From positions 117,269 to 181,268 of the forward strand of contig MTSL01000150.1 in assembly GCA_002794465.1 (NCBI GenBank): a DNA stretch of 64,000 nt, read 5' to 3'. This DNA comes from Paramicrosporidium saccamoebae (lineage: Eukaryota > Rozellomycota). This document shows, piece after piece, positions 40,838 to 51,113 of the stretch (position 1 is the stretch's first letter; each line of letters opens with the position of its first letter). The notes under the pieces are model-generated. The model did no database searches and was not told the origin of the DNA. It saw nothing but the letters and a program-made list of their open reading frames with translations. The position numbers and the translations under genes are program-made.

Positions 40838-41032
40838 TAAAGAGACCAACCCGAGTTGGGTATGGTTGTTTTACTCTCAGCAATGGCCAGTGCTATGGAG
40901 CTGTATTTTACAAGTCTACCCGAAACAACTGATCAATAAAAGATAACTCGGCTCAATATCACCTTTTATTCCCAGCAGTGGCCAGTACTATAGCTCAAAA
41001 GTCCACTCAAAACAACTGGCCAATAAAAAGGC
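40766..41032 (+). repeat. Three tandem copies of the GPHR terminal exon and poly(A) signal
   Basis: Unit 1 is the real gene end (about 40771-40845), unit 2 is 40868-40943 and unit 3 is 40962-41032. Shared strings are CTCTC(G/A)GCAATGGCCAG, CTGTATTT and CCCGAAACAACTGAT(T/C)AATAAA; unit 3 carries a deletion in its middle. Period ~95 bp. Each unit ends in AATAAA, so three potential poly(A) sites stand in a row. The rest of the gap to 41162 shows nothing. Confidence 0.85.
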
Positions 41033-41162
41033 ATTAACTTGACCGCCTGTCTATTTTAGGAAAATGGTTCATGCGATACTAAATATAGCAACTCGATTGG
41101 CGAATGTGAGAGTAGGCAATAAAAGGCGACACGACGCTGGGCGACAGCTGGATTAGGTAGCT

Positions 41163-42536
41163 ATGTTTGGAGGTGACAATACTCGCAAGCTCTTGCTGGC
41201 CGGATATGCCATTTTGGTGAAACTGATCGTGGCTCAGGGCCGTGTTCTCGCCCCCATGGTTGATGCCAAGGACCCTTCCTTTGTGATTCCTGGGCAGTAC
41301 ATTATTGTCTTGAATGACGGTGATGTGCACACTGACGCGTTCCTCCAGCATGAAGTGTGGCTAACCACGCTCATCTCGGCTGGTGAGCCTGACGAGTCTG
41401 AAGTGGAGCACAAGTTCAAGATTGATGGCCTTGAAGGCTACAGCGGCAAGTTTAGTGAACGCATGATTGCCAAGATTCGAGAACGTTCCGAAGTAAAGTA
41501 TGTTGAGCCGGATCAGATTATGTATGCGCTTGATATGGTTGATGGGAAGACCCGCAAGTCGTTCTTGCAGGAAGCCTCTCGTGGCAAGAATGGAATGATC
41601 AGAAAGTCATCATTGAAGCGAACCACCAATGGGAAGGAGACGGGAAAGAAATCAACTGTCAAGAAGCAGATGAATGCACCATGGGGAATCAGTCGTGTCA
41701 GTCATGGTAACATGCCCACTGAACTGAGCAGGTACCATTATCCTCGCAGTGCTGGAAAGGGAGTTGATGTGTATGTCATTGACACGGGAATCAACATTGC
41801 GCATGCCGACTTTGAGGGTCGTGCCAAATGGGGCGCAACCATCCCATTCGGTGATGTGGACATTGATGGAAATGGTCACGGCACCCATTGTGCCGGAACT
41901 ATTGCAAGCAAAACTTATGGAATTGCCAAACGGGCCCATGTGATCGCCGTCAAAGTGTTGAGAACTAACGGATTTGGCACCAATGCTGATGTTATCAAGG
42001 GTGTAGAATGGACCATTGCTGCTGCCAAACGCGGAGCCAAGATGGGAAGAAGATCGGCTGCAAATATGTCGCTCGGAGGAGGACGTTCTCTCACGTTGGA
42101 AAATGTAGTGAACAAGGCAGTCAAGAACGGTGTTCACTTTGCTGTTGCTGCGGGAAATGACAACGAAGACGCTTGTGAATACAGTCCTGCTGGTGCCGAG
42201 GGTCCCATCACCGTAGGAGCATCCACTAACCGCGACATTATGGCCTTTTTCTCCAACCATGGTCCTTGTGTGGACATTTTTGCTCCAGGAATGGACATTA
42301 CCTCCACTTGGGTTGGATCACGCCGTGCCGTAAACACCATCTCGGGAACGTCCATGGCCTCGCCCCATGTTGCCGGTGTGCTTGCCTTGTATCTGTCTGA
42401 AAAGGATTATGCGCCAAAGGAGCTCAAGAAGATGCTCATTGAGCACGCAAACAGCGGATTGCTTGAGGAGCTTCCCGAAGAAACGATCAATCGTCTCCTC
42501 AGCACTCGTCATTTGTTGGAAACCCTTGCCCACTAA
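41163..42536 (+). CDS. Secreted subtilisin-like serine protease (S8, proteinase-K/cerevisin-like)
   Basis: 457 residues, one exon. An N-terminal hydrophobic signal (LLLAGYAILVKLIVAQG) is followed by an I9 inhibitor propeptide (GQYIIVLND to KYVEPDQ). Triad: Asp207 in VIDTGIN, His239 in GHGTHCAGT, Ser397 in GTSMASPHVAG; oxyanion-hole Asn in AAGNDNEDA. The prodomain linker is basic. Probably vacuolar or secreted. No frameshift. Confidence 0.93.
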   Translation: MFGGDNTRKLLLAGYAILVKLIVAQGRVLAPMVDAKDPSFVIPGQYIIVLNDGDVHTDAFLQHEVWLTTLISAGEPDESEVEHKFKIDGLEGYSGKFSERMIAKIRERSEVKYVEPDQIMYALDMVDGKTRKSFLQEASRGKNGMIRKSSLKRTTNGKETGKKSTVKKQMNAPWGISRVSHGNMPTELSRYHYPRSAGKGVDVYVIDTGINIAHADFEGRAKWGATIPFGDVDIDGNGHGTHCAGTIASKTYGIAKRAHVIAVKVLRTNGFGTNADVIKGVEWTIAAAKRGAKMGRRSAANMSLGGGRSLTLENVVNKAVKNGVHFAVAAGNDNEDACEYSPAGAEGPITVGASTNRDIMAFFSNHGPCVDIFAPGMDITSTWVGSRRAVNTISGTSMASPHVAGVLALYLSEKDYAPKELKKMLIEHANSGLLEELPEETINRLLSTRHLLETLAH

Positions 42537-42882
42537 CAACGAAGGGGGTCCTTGACAAACTTGAACCGAATAAAAACGCAATTTGCAAGGTTTGTGGTTT
42601 ATAATTTCTACGAGGCTTACGAGATCTAATTGGTGGATCTTGCTGGGCCTAATCTGTAGATTCCTAGATTATATATACTGCGAGGTTTGTGGCCATTACT
42701 GAGGAGTTTGCTCCGCCATATAATCTCCTAACCGATCCATCAGTAACCGATCCACCAGTAACCGATCCCCAATGTACTCTCTCAATAAATCTCCAACACA
42801 CTCGCTCTCTCAATAGATCCCCAATACACTCTCTTTCAACCGTAATGGTAAACCAAAAAGAAAAATCACATTAATCTGTCAA
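42537..42882. other. Intergenic with short tandem repeats
   Basis: Three ~14-nt units of TAACCGATCCAYCAG lie near 42728-42770 and (C)AATAGATCCCCAATACACTCTC-type units near 42768-42835. Convergent 3' ends meet here. No gene seen. Confidence 0.5.
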
Positions 42883-43802
42883 TTACTGACGTCTCGAGGA
42901 TCTGCGAGGAGTCATGCTGGGACTACGACTAGTCGCATTCTTCTTGGTGGGAGTTCTTGAAGCACTGCGACCGCGACCCGCGGCGCTCTTCTTGGGGGTG
43001 GATAGCTTCTTTGGCGACTTTGACGAGGATCTTGACCCTCGCTTGGTCCTGCCGCTTGGAGTGGACTCTTCCTTAGCAGCGGCTTTCTTGGCAGGAGACT
43101 TGGCAGCCGACTTTTTGGCGGGCGATGCCGCTTTCTTACCACCACGGGATCTAGCATCCACCTCCACTATGGGAACATTTTTTGAACAGCGGCAACAGCA
43201 GCACATCACGGCTGCCGCCAAGTAGAGTAATGAGCCCAACATGGCGTTGGGGACAGGCCAGACCTGCCAATCCTTCCCCCAATCCAGGGGAATTACCAGA
43301 CATGCGGCCCAATTTCCAAGCAACAATGCCGCAGTTCCATAGAACAGACACGCCTCGTGAGGATTGAGAAAGTTGCGGGACTTGAAAACGCGCTTCCAAG
43401 AGGAACAATGGGTAAGGATCGGTCCAAGGGAGAGGGTGGCGGGAAGGACTGTTAGTGAGGACATCCAGAACGACCAAGCCAGAGTTTGGCACATGTTTCT
43501 ATCTTGTCAGCCATAATCACGGGAATACTTGATTATGAACGCGCCAAAGACAAAAGCAACCAGATAGAAAAAGGCGGTTCCGAGAACAAGCGCCTTTACC
43601 GCCTCCACCTACTCATCAGAAATTGCTCCCGCCATACGATATTGCGACAACGGTTGGACCGAATCTGGAACGCGGACATCAGACTGGCAGCCACACCGGC
43701 CACAGTAAGGATGTGCCCGGGACAGCTAGCACAGCCTAATTTGCTGAAGAAGGGCGCCGCAAAGACGAGCGCGGCATTTAGCACTGCCAACACAAGAACC
43801 AT
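42883..43802 (-). CDS. GPI-anchor biosynthesis protein PIG-F/Gpi11 with a histone-H1-like tail
   Basis: Exons (minus) 43638-43802, 43529-43608 and 42883-43498; introns 29 and 30 nt; 286 residues. Several membrane segments and the PIG-F signature IPLDWGKDWQVWPVPNAMLGS identify it. PIG-F stabilises the ER ethanolamine-phosphate transferases acting on GPI mannose 2 and 3. The last ~85 residues are extraordinary for this family: Lys/Ser/Ala/Pro-rich, with SPAKK, SPKK and TPKK motifs as in linker histones. The frame is continuous through the join, with no splice signal that would remove the tail. Confidence 0.82.
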
Positions 43803-43849
43803 TCTATGAAAAGAAACTAATTATTTTTCCGTTTTGGACAAATCGATTT

Positions 43850-44827
43850 CTAAGACGCACGGGAGGCGGATCGACGGGGCCGTTCCCTGAGAGTGGATGA
43901 TTCAAGCGATCGCGACAAATGTGGAGTTATAAATGCAAGTTGGTAGCGATCGAAAAAGAGCCATCGCTTTGCCCAGATCGGCACAGATGCATACCATGTC
44001 TTGGGGAGGGGGAGGAGAGGACTGGTGCAGAATTTGTACTGTTTGTAGGCCATTAATCGATGGTTCCGACGATCATCCCGTGCCTCGGCCAGCGGGATTC
44101 CCGACACAAAGACCAAAAGCGTAAATGCCAATAATGGAGAGACGAACGATATTAGTGCGCGGGTCGGATAGACTGTCGCTAGTCCACTGGCGGCACTCAA
44201 CCAGACACCAAACCAAAGGAGAATTTCGCCAAAGTAATTCGGATGTCGGCTGTAGTGCCATAGTCCCGTGTCCAGAAACGGTCTGGCCCTCGGGTCACTT
44301 GTTCGCTGGGTAAAGCAATGTTTTTGAAAGTCGGAAATCCCCTCGCATAGGAAGCCAACCACCCAGCATGCCCAACCGACATGATCCAGCAACCCAACAG
44401 GTGTCTCCAGACGACACATATTGACCCACATTAGGGGAACGCTGGTGACCCACACCCAAACAGCCTGAAGTCCCCAAAACAATGCCAGTTTCGGGAGGGA
44501 GTCGCGCATTCGGTCGAACCGAGTGTCCTTCCGGCGTATGAGGACACGGAGCAGAAGGAATGAGCCTAGTCGTAGCGCCCAGAGTGACACCAGCATGGTT
44601 AACACCACTTGTCGCTCAAAATATGTTCCGCTAGCCAACAACCCAACAGTGGCGAGAATGAAAAAGTTGCTGGTTCCGGCAAAGTCGGTTACCTATCCGT
44701 TCAACTCGCTTGCTAATGGTCTTACCTTGTCAAACCGGTATATATAAGTAATTACAAAAAAGGCCGTCTGGTAGAGCACTGTAATGAGTAGGCTGTAGAG
44801 CGGCCATTGCTCAATAATCATGGCCAT
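43850..44827 (-). CDS. DUF1295-family integral membrane oxidoreductase-like protein
   Basis: Exons (minus) 44726-44827 and 43850-44692 with a 33-nt intron; 314 residues. At least six hydrophobic segments, and the C-terminal motif HYSRHPNYFGEILLWFG characteristic of DUF1295/steroid 5-alpha-reductase-like and ICMT-like enzymes. Substrate unknown; members reduce lipids using NADPH. It is 74 bp from the divergent NOPCHAP1-like gene. Confidence 0.85.
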
Positions 44828-44901
44828 AGTGCTTTGGGGAATTGGCCGCAACTTTCCCAATTCAGAAAACCTTCAAATGACTCTGACCAGCCAATCAGAT
44901 C

Positions 44902-45496
44902 ATGACTACTTTCCTGGAGCTTGATGACGCGAGTGTCTTGGAGACTGAGACGAAAAGGAATAGTTGCGCCTTGACAGGAATAGAACAGAATGGTCTAGTG
45001 GGGATAGAACCAAGTACTATCGTTCCAGCAGATACCCAAGATAATGTCCCAAGAAGCAAACCTAAAATATGCAGGCCGGCTAGTTCAGAACGTATACTCT
45101 CTTTGTTGCTAACTGTAGTGTTACAACGACTATCAGCGTTTCTTCCAGAGATGAGACGCGCAAATGTCGAACTGCAAACAAAAGATCCGAAAATGTACAA
45201 TATAGAGGTGGAGGAGGGATCGGACGTGGAGCAAGTTGTTGAAATGGTACATTCACAAAGAGCGTCTGATAGTTTAGAATTTGGGCATGGGAGTCTATGA
45301 AGACACCACTGGGGCTGCGCAAGAAGGGCTGACGACTCTCAAAATGCCAGGAGATGCGGAAGAACGAAAGCGGCCTGTAAGTGTGCTACTTTCTGACGCT
45401 GACACAGAACAGACTGACTGTTCCGACAGTTCGGATAGCTCGGATAGCCCTGATGACGAAATAGAACAACAGGACGATAAAACTATAGAACAATAG
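44902..45496 (+). CDS. NOPCHAP1-like (DUF4598) box C/D snoRNP assembly chaperone
   Basis: Exons 44902-45246 and 45278-45496 with a 31-nt intron; 187 residues. The core RLSAFLPEMRRAN, YNIEVEE and VVEMNLGMGVYED matches the NOPCHAP1/C12orf45 pattern (FLPQMxxAN...NIE...VIQMDVALFE); the last motif is created by the splice. NOPCHAP1 links NOP58 to R2TP. The C-terminal ~60 residues are acidic/Ser-rich (DCSDSSDSSDSPDDE), typical of nucleolar chaperones. Confidence 0.75.
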
Positions 45497-45500
45497 ATCT

Positions 45501-47099
45501 TTATATGCTGATGGGTGTGACTGTGCTCGAAATACATTGGATCGAGAGTTGCTGTGTGGTGGAAATGACAGATTTAATGATACGCTGCTTCAATGCCGAT
45601 TCCCCATTATGGCGGATATTGATCATCATCCGCACATTATCATCCACACATAGCATGTAATCCCGAACTGCACAGAAGGAGCCCAGGTTCTTGATTACCT
45701 CAGTGCCAACCTTGCGAGCATTGCTTTCATTCTTAGGTAGGACAATGTCGATCCTTTGGATCAGAGAAGAGGCTCTAGAGATGTTTATGATGTGCACTTG
45801 CGAGAGCACACTGTTGGGATAGTACACTTGAACGCCCACAGAGTTCTCCAACAGAGAGGATATCAAGCCAATCCGTCGCACATGGAAGCTGTCCTTTTCA
45901 ATACGTACCTCGTCGCTGACATCAAACGGATGGATGTAGAACGTAAAGGTGATGGAAATGATGATGGAGGTTATTGACTGTCCAAAAATCACTGTCAGCG
46001 CCATCACGGTCGGAGTAATGGACACACCGAGCGGTATGAGATATGCGTTGGGCTTGAATCCCAGGACTGGCAACACCACAAAGATTATTAGCAACACATT
46101 GACGACTGTAAAGAATCGCTGAAGTTGAGAGAATAGTCGATCTTGCTCAACAATTTCCTCCTTCAATTTCTTGGCCTTCTTTTTAATGTTGTCGAATATT
46201 GTCTGGAGATCCTCCTCTGATCCCACAATCTGGCTTATCAGTGGCGTGCTAATCGGAGTAGATCTGCTCGTATCGACAAGTATAGAGTCGGCATAGTCCA
46301 GCCACACGATATCTGGGTATCCTTGTTGAGAGTCCCTGAAGGCTGACCAACAGCGGGTGGCCAAGGCATTGGAATCAATTATTGACATTCCCTCTGCGGC
46401 CTGCCGGACTCGGCGGCGACAAGTATACTCCAAATGTGCATCGCTCCACGAGTATATGCCGTGGCGCCACTTTCCGAGGATGAGTGACTCTTGTTGGAGC
46501 ATAGGCTTTGTGAACTTGACGGCCACAAATGTGGACACAATGTGCTGCAGAGTTTCGCGGATTCGACTGTGCATCTTGGCCTCCCCGTATCGATATAGCG
46601 CAGCATGCACAATGACTTGCGACACAAAGCGCATGGCCGTGAATATGGCGAGGATGAATATTCCATAGCTGGAGAAAAAGGTCCATGGATGTTCATCCCA
46701 AGTGTCCAGAACGTCCGTCGGGAATGCTAGGATGATCAAGGACATGAGACCATGGGCGACCGCTTCTAGAAAAAAAGGCAGGGTTGCGATGAGCACGTCA
46801 ATGTACAGCTCCAGTTGCTTTGGAATGATGCATTGCAACACAATCCTTTCAATAAGAGACACCAGTGGCTCCTTAATAACCCAAGTCACGAGTTGAACTT
46901 GCACTACACAGCCCCACTTCACCTGTTCTCCAATGTCGGTCGAGAATAGGCCCGCAATGGTGAACCCCAACAGATTCACGGCCGTGTATCCAATGAGTAA
47001 TGCAAGTGTCACAATCCAGCCACGCTTTGGCGGTGCAAAATCAAATTCCGGCTGGGTATCGGGAATCACAAAGGCGGACTGACTTAATGCCTTGTTCAT
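45501..47099 (-). CDS. MscS-family mechanosensitive channel, paralogue 1 (no EF-hand)
   Basis: 532 residues, one exon. N-terminal membrane segments, then the MscS core: VLGFKPNAYLIPLGVSITPT, HPFDVSDEV and YYPNSVLS. It resembles fungal Msy1/Msy2 ER channels and the tandem paralogue 27 bp upstream, but the region before the pore has a charged coiled coil (DNIKKKAKKLKEE) instead of an EF-hand. Probably an ER or plasma-membrane channel gating under osmotic stress. Confidence 0.88.
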   Translation of the reverse strand: MNKALSQSAFVIPDTQPEFDFAPPKRGWIVTLALLIGYTAVNLLGFTIAGLFSTDIGEQVKWGCVVQVQLVTWVIKEPLVSLIERIVLQCIIPKQLELYIDVLIATLPFFLEAVAHGLMSLIILAFPTDVLDTWDEHPWTFFSSYGIFILAIFTAMRFVSQVIVHAALYRYGEAKMHSRIRETLQHIVSTFVAVKFTKPMLQQESLILGKWRHGIYSWSDAHLEYTCRRRVRQAAEGMSIIDSNALATRCWSAFRDSQQGYPDIVWLDYADSILVDTSRSTPISTPLISQIVGSEEDLQTIFDNIKKKAKKLKEEIVEQDRLFSQLQRFFTVVNVLLIIFVVLPVLGFKPNAYLIPLGVSITPTVMALTVIFGQSITSIIISITFTFYIHPFDVSDEVRIEKDSFHVRRIGLISSLLENSVGVQVYYPNSVLSQVHIINISRASSLIQRIDIVLPKNESNARKVGTEVIKNLGSFCAVRDYMLCVDDNVRMMINIRHNGESALKQRIIKSVISTTQQLSIQCISSTVTPISI

Positions 47100-47126
47100 G
47101 CAAAATTAAACTTCCTAAAATGGTAT

Positions 47127-48980
47127 CTATTTATTCTCGTCTGGAGCGAGGAGTGCGACGCTACGGACTGTACTATAATATTCAATATTGAGGTTGTTGA
47201 CTTGCTGGGTGAGGAAACGCATGAATTTGTTATTCCGGAGGACTCGCTCAGGGCCGTCGTAAAAGTTTACTCGGTGTCTGAGAGCAATAATCAGGACCAG
47301 CAGATTCTGTTCTCTCATCTCATAACTACATGCGCGAATCGCGTCAAAGTCTCTACTCTCAGCCTGGATAAAGTCGGACAGACGCTTCTCCAATAGAGCC
47401 AGTGTCGCTGAAGAAGTGTTTGCGGGCAGTGATACTTCGATCCGTTGGCTCTGCAGTCCGGTTCGCCGCACATTGCAAATCGACTTGGTGGACAGCACAC
47501 TGTTTGGATAGCAAACAGTAAATCCGTCCCATCTCTCAAATATCGTAGAGAGCAGCTCAATCTTCCGGACAAAGTAGCTTCCCTGGTCCATGTAGACACG
47601 GTCCCCAACATCATAGGGATGTGTGGCGAACAGAAAGACAATTGCAGCAAAAATGGATTTGATCGATTCGCCAAAAATAAGCGTACACGCGACAATGGTT
47701 GGGGTGATGGAAACGCCAAGAGGGACGAGCGCCTCGGTGGGGCTGAAGCCAACGACGGGAAAGATGAGGAAGAAGATGATCATTCCGACCAGTATCAGCA
47801 TCAAGTGGTCAAGTCGTCGAATGACATCAGAATTGGTGGCTAGGATCTGGATGAGATCGGCTCGCTCCTGATAGACAGCATCCACCGCTTTTACAAATTC
47901 TGACTCGGACACGTCGCCGGCATTTCCAAAGTCCAGCACAGAAAACACCTTTTCCACCTCGCTGCGCGCAAAGAATGGTCTAATGTCCTCAATATGTAGC
48001 TCCTCTTTCCTATCTGGTCGCACCAAGAAGCGAAATAGCCGCTTGGCCATGGTTTGTTTCCGCTCGCCAGACTTTTTCCCCAGCTTTACAAAATGCTCCA
48101 AAATAAAGGTAGTCATTAGGTCCGCAGAGGCGTAGGGATAGCCCTTGAGCTTCCACAATTTGTCAAAATTTCCGACGTGCTGGGAAATCGGTGTATAGTT
48201 AAATATTGCGCCTGCTTTGCGGAGCACATCCATGGTCCACAAAGAGTACATGCACTTTTGGATTCGTTCTCGATAGAGTGACTGGTTAAATTCTTTTGAA
48301 ATCAAATGCAGCATCACCTTTTCAATAGTTACAAGGTATGTGGAGAGGCATATCATAAGAAAGGTCCGCTCCGTGTAGAATTGCCACGGGAGATGCACCC
48401 AATAGGTAGCACTCGCCGTCTTTGGTACTTCTCGAAGCAAATTCACTGGGTATGGCATGACAAGCACTGCCACCATCCACAGCACCGTACTGAACAAATT
48501 ATAGCAGAGATACTTCCAGATGAGAGAGACAATTTCTATGAACGCCGCAAATGCTGGAGAGAAAATCTGTCGGTTCCGTCGGCCAATGTGGGCAATCAAT
48601 TGCGGAGCGAGCAGTGAAGTGTAGCGCGTAATAATGACGCCAGCGGTGAAAATCTCGAGTACTATGAGCCACCTAGTCAGCTCAATCCAGTCATTGGTCT
48701 TTTCGAGTGGCACATACTGCCATAGCGTGTACCTTGCTCGCTGATAGACTCTGGCCTGGTAGAGACAAGCCACCGGAGTTAGGATCAAACACGAGGAGAC
48801 GGCAAGAAGTAGCGGCATTTTAGCAGCCGCAGGAATACGCTCCCAGAGCATTCGGACCCGACTCTCGTTGCGGTTCTCATTGTCCAAGTTGGAGGCACGC
48901 AGCTCAGGGAGCTTATTTTCAAGCACTACAAATTGTTCAGAGATCGGCACCGGGTCCGGCACTGCAGTTGCCAGTGACAT
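47127..48980 (-). CDS. MscS-family mechanosensitive channel, paralogue 2 (Msy-like, degenerate EF-hand)
   Basis: 617 residues from the methionine at 48978-48980. Six or so membrane segments, an EF-hand-like loop (DFGNAGDVSESE), then the MscS core VVGFSPTEALVPLGVSITPT, HPYDVGDRVYMDQG and CYPNSVLSTKSICN. The EF loop lacks acidic residues at positions 3 and 5, so calcium binding is doubtful. A longer frame from 49136 exists but overlaps the QCR2 presequence. The last two codons AAT AAA before TAG form the AATAAA signal. Confidence 0.88.
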   Translation of the reverse strand: MSLATAVPDPVPISEQFVVLENKLPELRASNLDNENRNESRVRMLWERIPAAAKMPLLLAVSSCLILTPVACLYQARVYQRARYTLWQYVPLEKTNDWIELTRWLIVLEIFTAGVIITRYTSLLAPQLIAHIGRRNRQIFSPAFAAFIEIVSLIWKYLCYNLFSTVLWMVAVLVMPYPVNLLREVPKTASATYWVHLPWQFYTERTFLMICLSTYLVTIEKVMLHLISKEFNQSLYRERIQKCMYSLWTMDVLRKAGAIFNYTPISQHVGNFDKLWKLKGYPYASADLMTTFILEHFVKLGKKSGERKQTMAKRLFRFLVRPDRKEELHIEDIRPFFARSEVEKVFSVLDFGNAGDVSESEFVKAVDAVYQERADLIQILATNSDVIRRLDHLMLILVGMIIFFLIFPVVGFSPTEALVPLGVSITPTIVACTLIFGESIKSIFAAIVFLFATHPYDVGDRVYMDQGSYFVRKIELLSTIFERWDGFTVCYPNSVLSTKSICNVRRTGLQSQRIEVSLPANTSSATLALLEKRLSDFIQAESRDFDAIRACSYEMREQNLLVLIIALRHRVNFYDGPERVLRNNKFMRFLTQQVNNLNIEYYSTVRSVALLAPDENK

Positions 48981-49062
48981 TGAGCCCGTCCGATGGTGCC
49001 ACCACCGAGTAGGTCCAATAAAATTTCCCGGACCTGGACCAATCAGAGAAAAGACGATTCCA

Positions 49063-50592
49063 ATGCGACTGTGCTCCACTATATGCTCGGTGCGTTCCAG
49101 ACGGTTGTTCTCAGGACAGACACAACTCGACGCCATGAGCCAGGAGATATTTAAGGAGGCTGTTCGTGGGAGTCATACTGGTGCCAAGTCGGGGAGCGAG
49201 CCGGATATCAAAACTCCGAAAAGCACTTCTACACCCCAACTGGCGGTGCTGGCTAACAATGTAATGGTTGCCACGTCTGGTGCCGTTAGCCCTGCAGTGG
49301 GTTTGATGTGGAAGATTCCTGCTGGTTCCCGTTATGAGGATGCCAGTACCACGGGCCTATCCCACTACCTCCGACACGCATTCTTTGCAGTATCACAAGC
49401 CTACTGTTGTGACAAGTTTGTAGGGGAATTCCAAGGAGAGTGGACTAGCTTTGGCTCGCAATTCAGAGTTTCGCGGTGCCAACGTTGCAATTGACAATTG
49501 TCGAGACTATGTTACCATTAGAGCAGAGTGTCCCAATGATGAAGCGTACTCGCAAGTCCTTTGTTGATTGCCTAGGTCTAATGTGGTCAAGAGCATTGGC
49601 AATATTCTCGCAAACTTCAAGCTCGAGTACCACCAGCTCGCTGATATTGAGGAGCGCGTGGTTCTGGATCGGGAGCTGTATGCGGGCGATGTGGAAGCCC
49701 AATTATGGGACAATGCCTTTGAAGTTGCCTTCCGTACCGGGCTGGGAAACTCGACCATCAGTTCTGGGAAAAATGAGAATGTGTCAGTTTCATCTTTGAA
49801 TTCGTTTTTGAAATCTTCATTTGAGAGATCAGGACACGTAGTCGTAGCGGATGGAATAGAGCAAGTTGAGCTAATGCAAGCTGTTAAGAGCTCTTTTAGC
49901 CAGACGGTTCCAAGCCATCGGCCCGGAGTACCTCAAAAGTTCTTTGGTGGTGAGAGACGTTTCGAGTGGCAGGGTGAGCAGAATCATGTATTGGTTGCTT
50001 TTGGCACTTCCGGCTCTGTGGACAGGACAGAAGCAAATGCGATCCGCATCTTAAAGGCACTCATCGGGGCGCATACGTCTGTTCGCTATGGGACATTGCA
50101 GTCGCATCTCACTGGGCTGAAGGGAATCTTTGCCAAGAACAATTCCGTGTCCATGAGCGTTGCCAGTACTGAATGTGTCGATGGAGGACTCCTTGGGATC
50201 AAAGTCACCACCCCCCGCCAGTTTGGTGTGAATGCCGTCTTGGATACCCTTTGCGGTGATTTGAAATCTTTGACGCAGGGAAATCTCACCCCTGATGCCT
50301 TGGTTGCTGCAAAGACTCGAGCCTCTTTTGAACTGGTCTCTGCGCTTGATAGTCGTGATGGACACATTTCATTCCTTGCAAACCAGGTAAAGATCTCCTC
50401 TTTAGTTTTATTTGGTAGGCATTAGCAGACGGCAAGATTAGCGATCCTGTTAACGACCATCTCAAGCAAATCTCATCCATGACAACAAATGAATTCAAAA
50501 ATATCATTTCCAAGATTCTCCTCCGCAAGTCAGTCATGATCAGTGCCGGTAATTTGAAGGAACTGCCTTATGCTGATGAAATTTCCTTTTAA
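49063..50592 (+). CDS. QCR2: Ubiquinol-cytochrome c reductase core protein 2 (complex III)
   Basis: Exons 49063-49389, 49424-49545, 49576-50386 and 50419-50592; introns 34, 30 and 32 nt; 477 residues. The start at 49063 is chosen because it gives a good mitochondrial presequence (MRLCSTICSVRSRRLFSG) lost if ATG 49135 is used. M16-peptidase-like body: SPAVGLMWKIPAGSRYED, ESGLALARNSEF, GNLKELPYADE at the C-terminus. Structural core subunit of the bc1 complex in the inner membrane. Its stop TAA is part of TAATAAA. Confidence 0.9.
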
Positions 50593-50625
50593 TAAAGTAT
50601 AATTATCCTTAACCTTGCGGATTGT

Positions 50626-50862
50626 ATGCCGCAGCGTGACGCGCAAGGTTACATTGTAATACAAGACAGCGACTCGCAGTCCATCAATCTCGTTCCACTG
50701 GTGAGTGCACAACACTACTTGGCTCGATTCTACAGCTCCCTGGCCCGCTTTCTAGAACGTTTCGTCTCCCGAAAAGGCTACCAAGTCTTTTCCACCTACT
50801 TTTTCTACCCGCTGCTCTCTGGCGGTCTCTCTGCAAGCATTGCATATATACGTCGACGTTAA
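50626..50862 (+). CDS. Possible small membrane protein; splicing ambiguous
   Basis: Unspliced, ATG 50626 gives 78 residues ending in a hydrophobic segment (YFFYPLLSGGLSASIAYIRRR). But GTGAGT at 50701 with TTCTACAG, and GTCGACG...AATGATAG at about 50852-50890, are intron-like; splicing both gives a longer protein ending FIQGCMFSLGFYLTRTK near 51040. I cannot decide which is expressed and recognise no family. Confidence 0.4.
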   Translation: MPQRDAQGYIVIQDSDSQSINLVPLVSAQHYLARFYSSLARFLERFVSRKGYQVFSTYFFYPLLSGGLSASIAYIRRR

Positions 50863-51113
50863 TGGAATACAACGCTCCATATAATGATAGTCCGTGCCGG
50901 TGGCCGTCATGGCTTACTTGGTCTGGTTGGATGTCACTTCATTTGGCTGTGCTGCCCTTCATACAGGGTTGCATGTTCTCTCTCGGCTTTTATCTCACCC
51001 GCACCAAGCTAATCCCACTCATCCGCGCTGCCTCAAACTGACCTTGTCCATTTACCCGGCTCTCACATTAATCATCAAGTTGATCCCACACATTACAAAT
51101 AAATGGCTTTATT

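Noticed and set aside
41652-42260. 202-residue minus-strand ORF inside the subtilase gene
   Set aside because: The subtilase frame has an intact catalytic triad and full length; the antisense frame has no domain or start context.
49134-49137. Overlapping start codons (CATG) of the MscS and QCR2 genes
   Set aside because: A mitochondrial presequence upstream gives a better QCR2 start (49063), and a downstream methionine (48980) is adequate for the channel.
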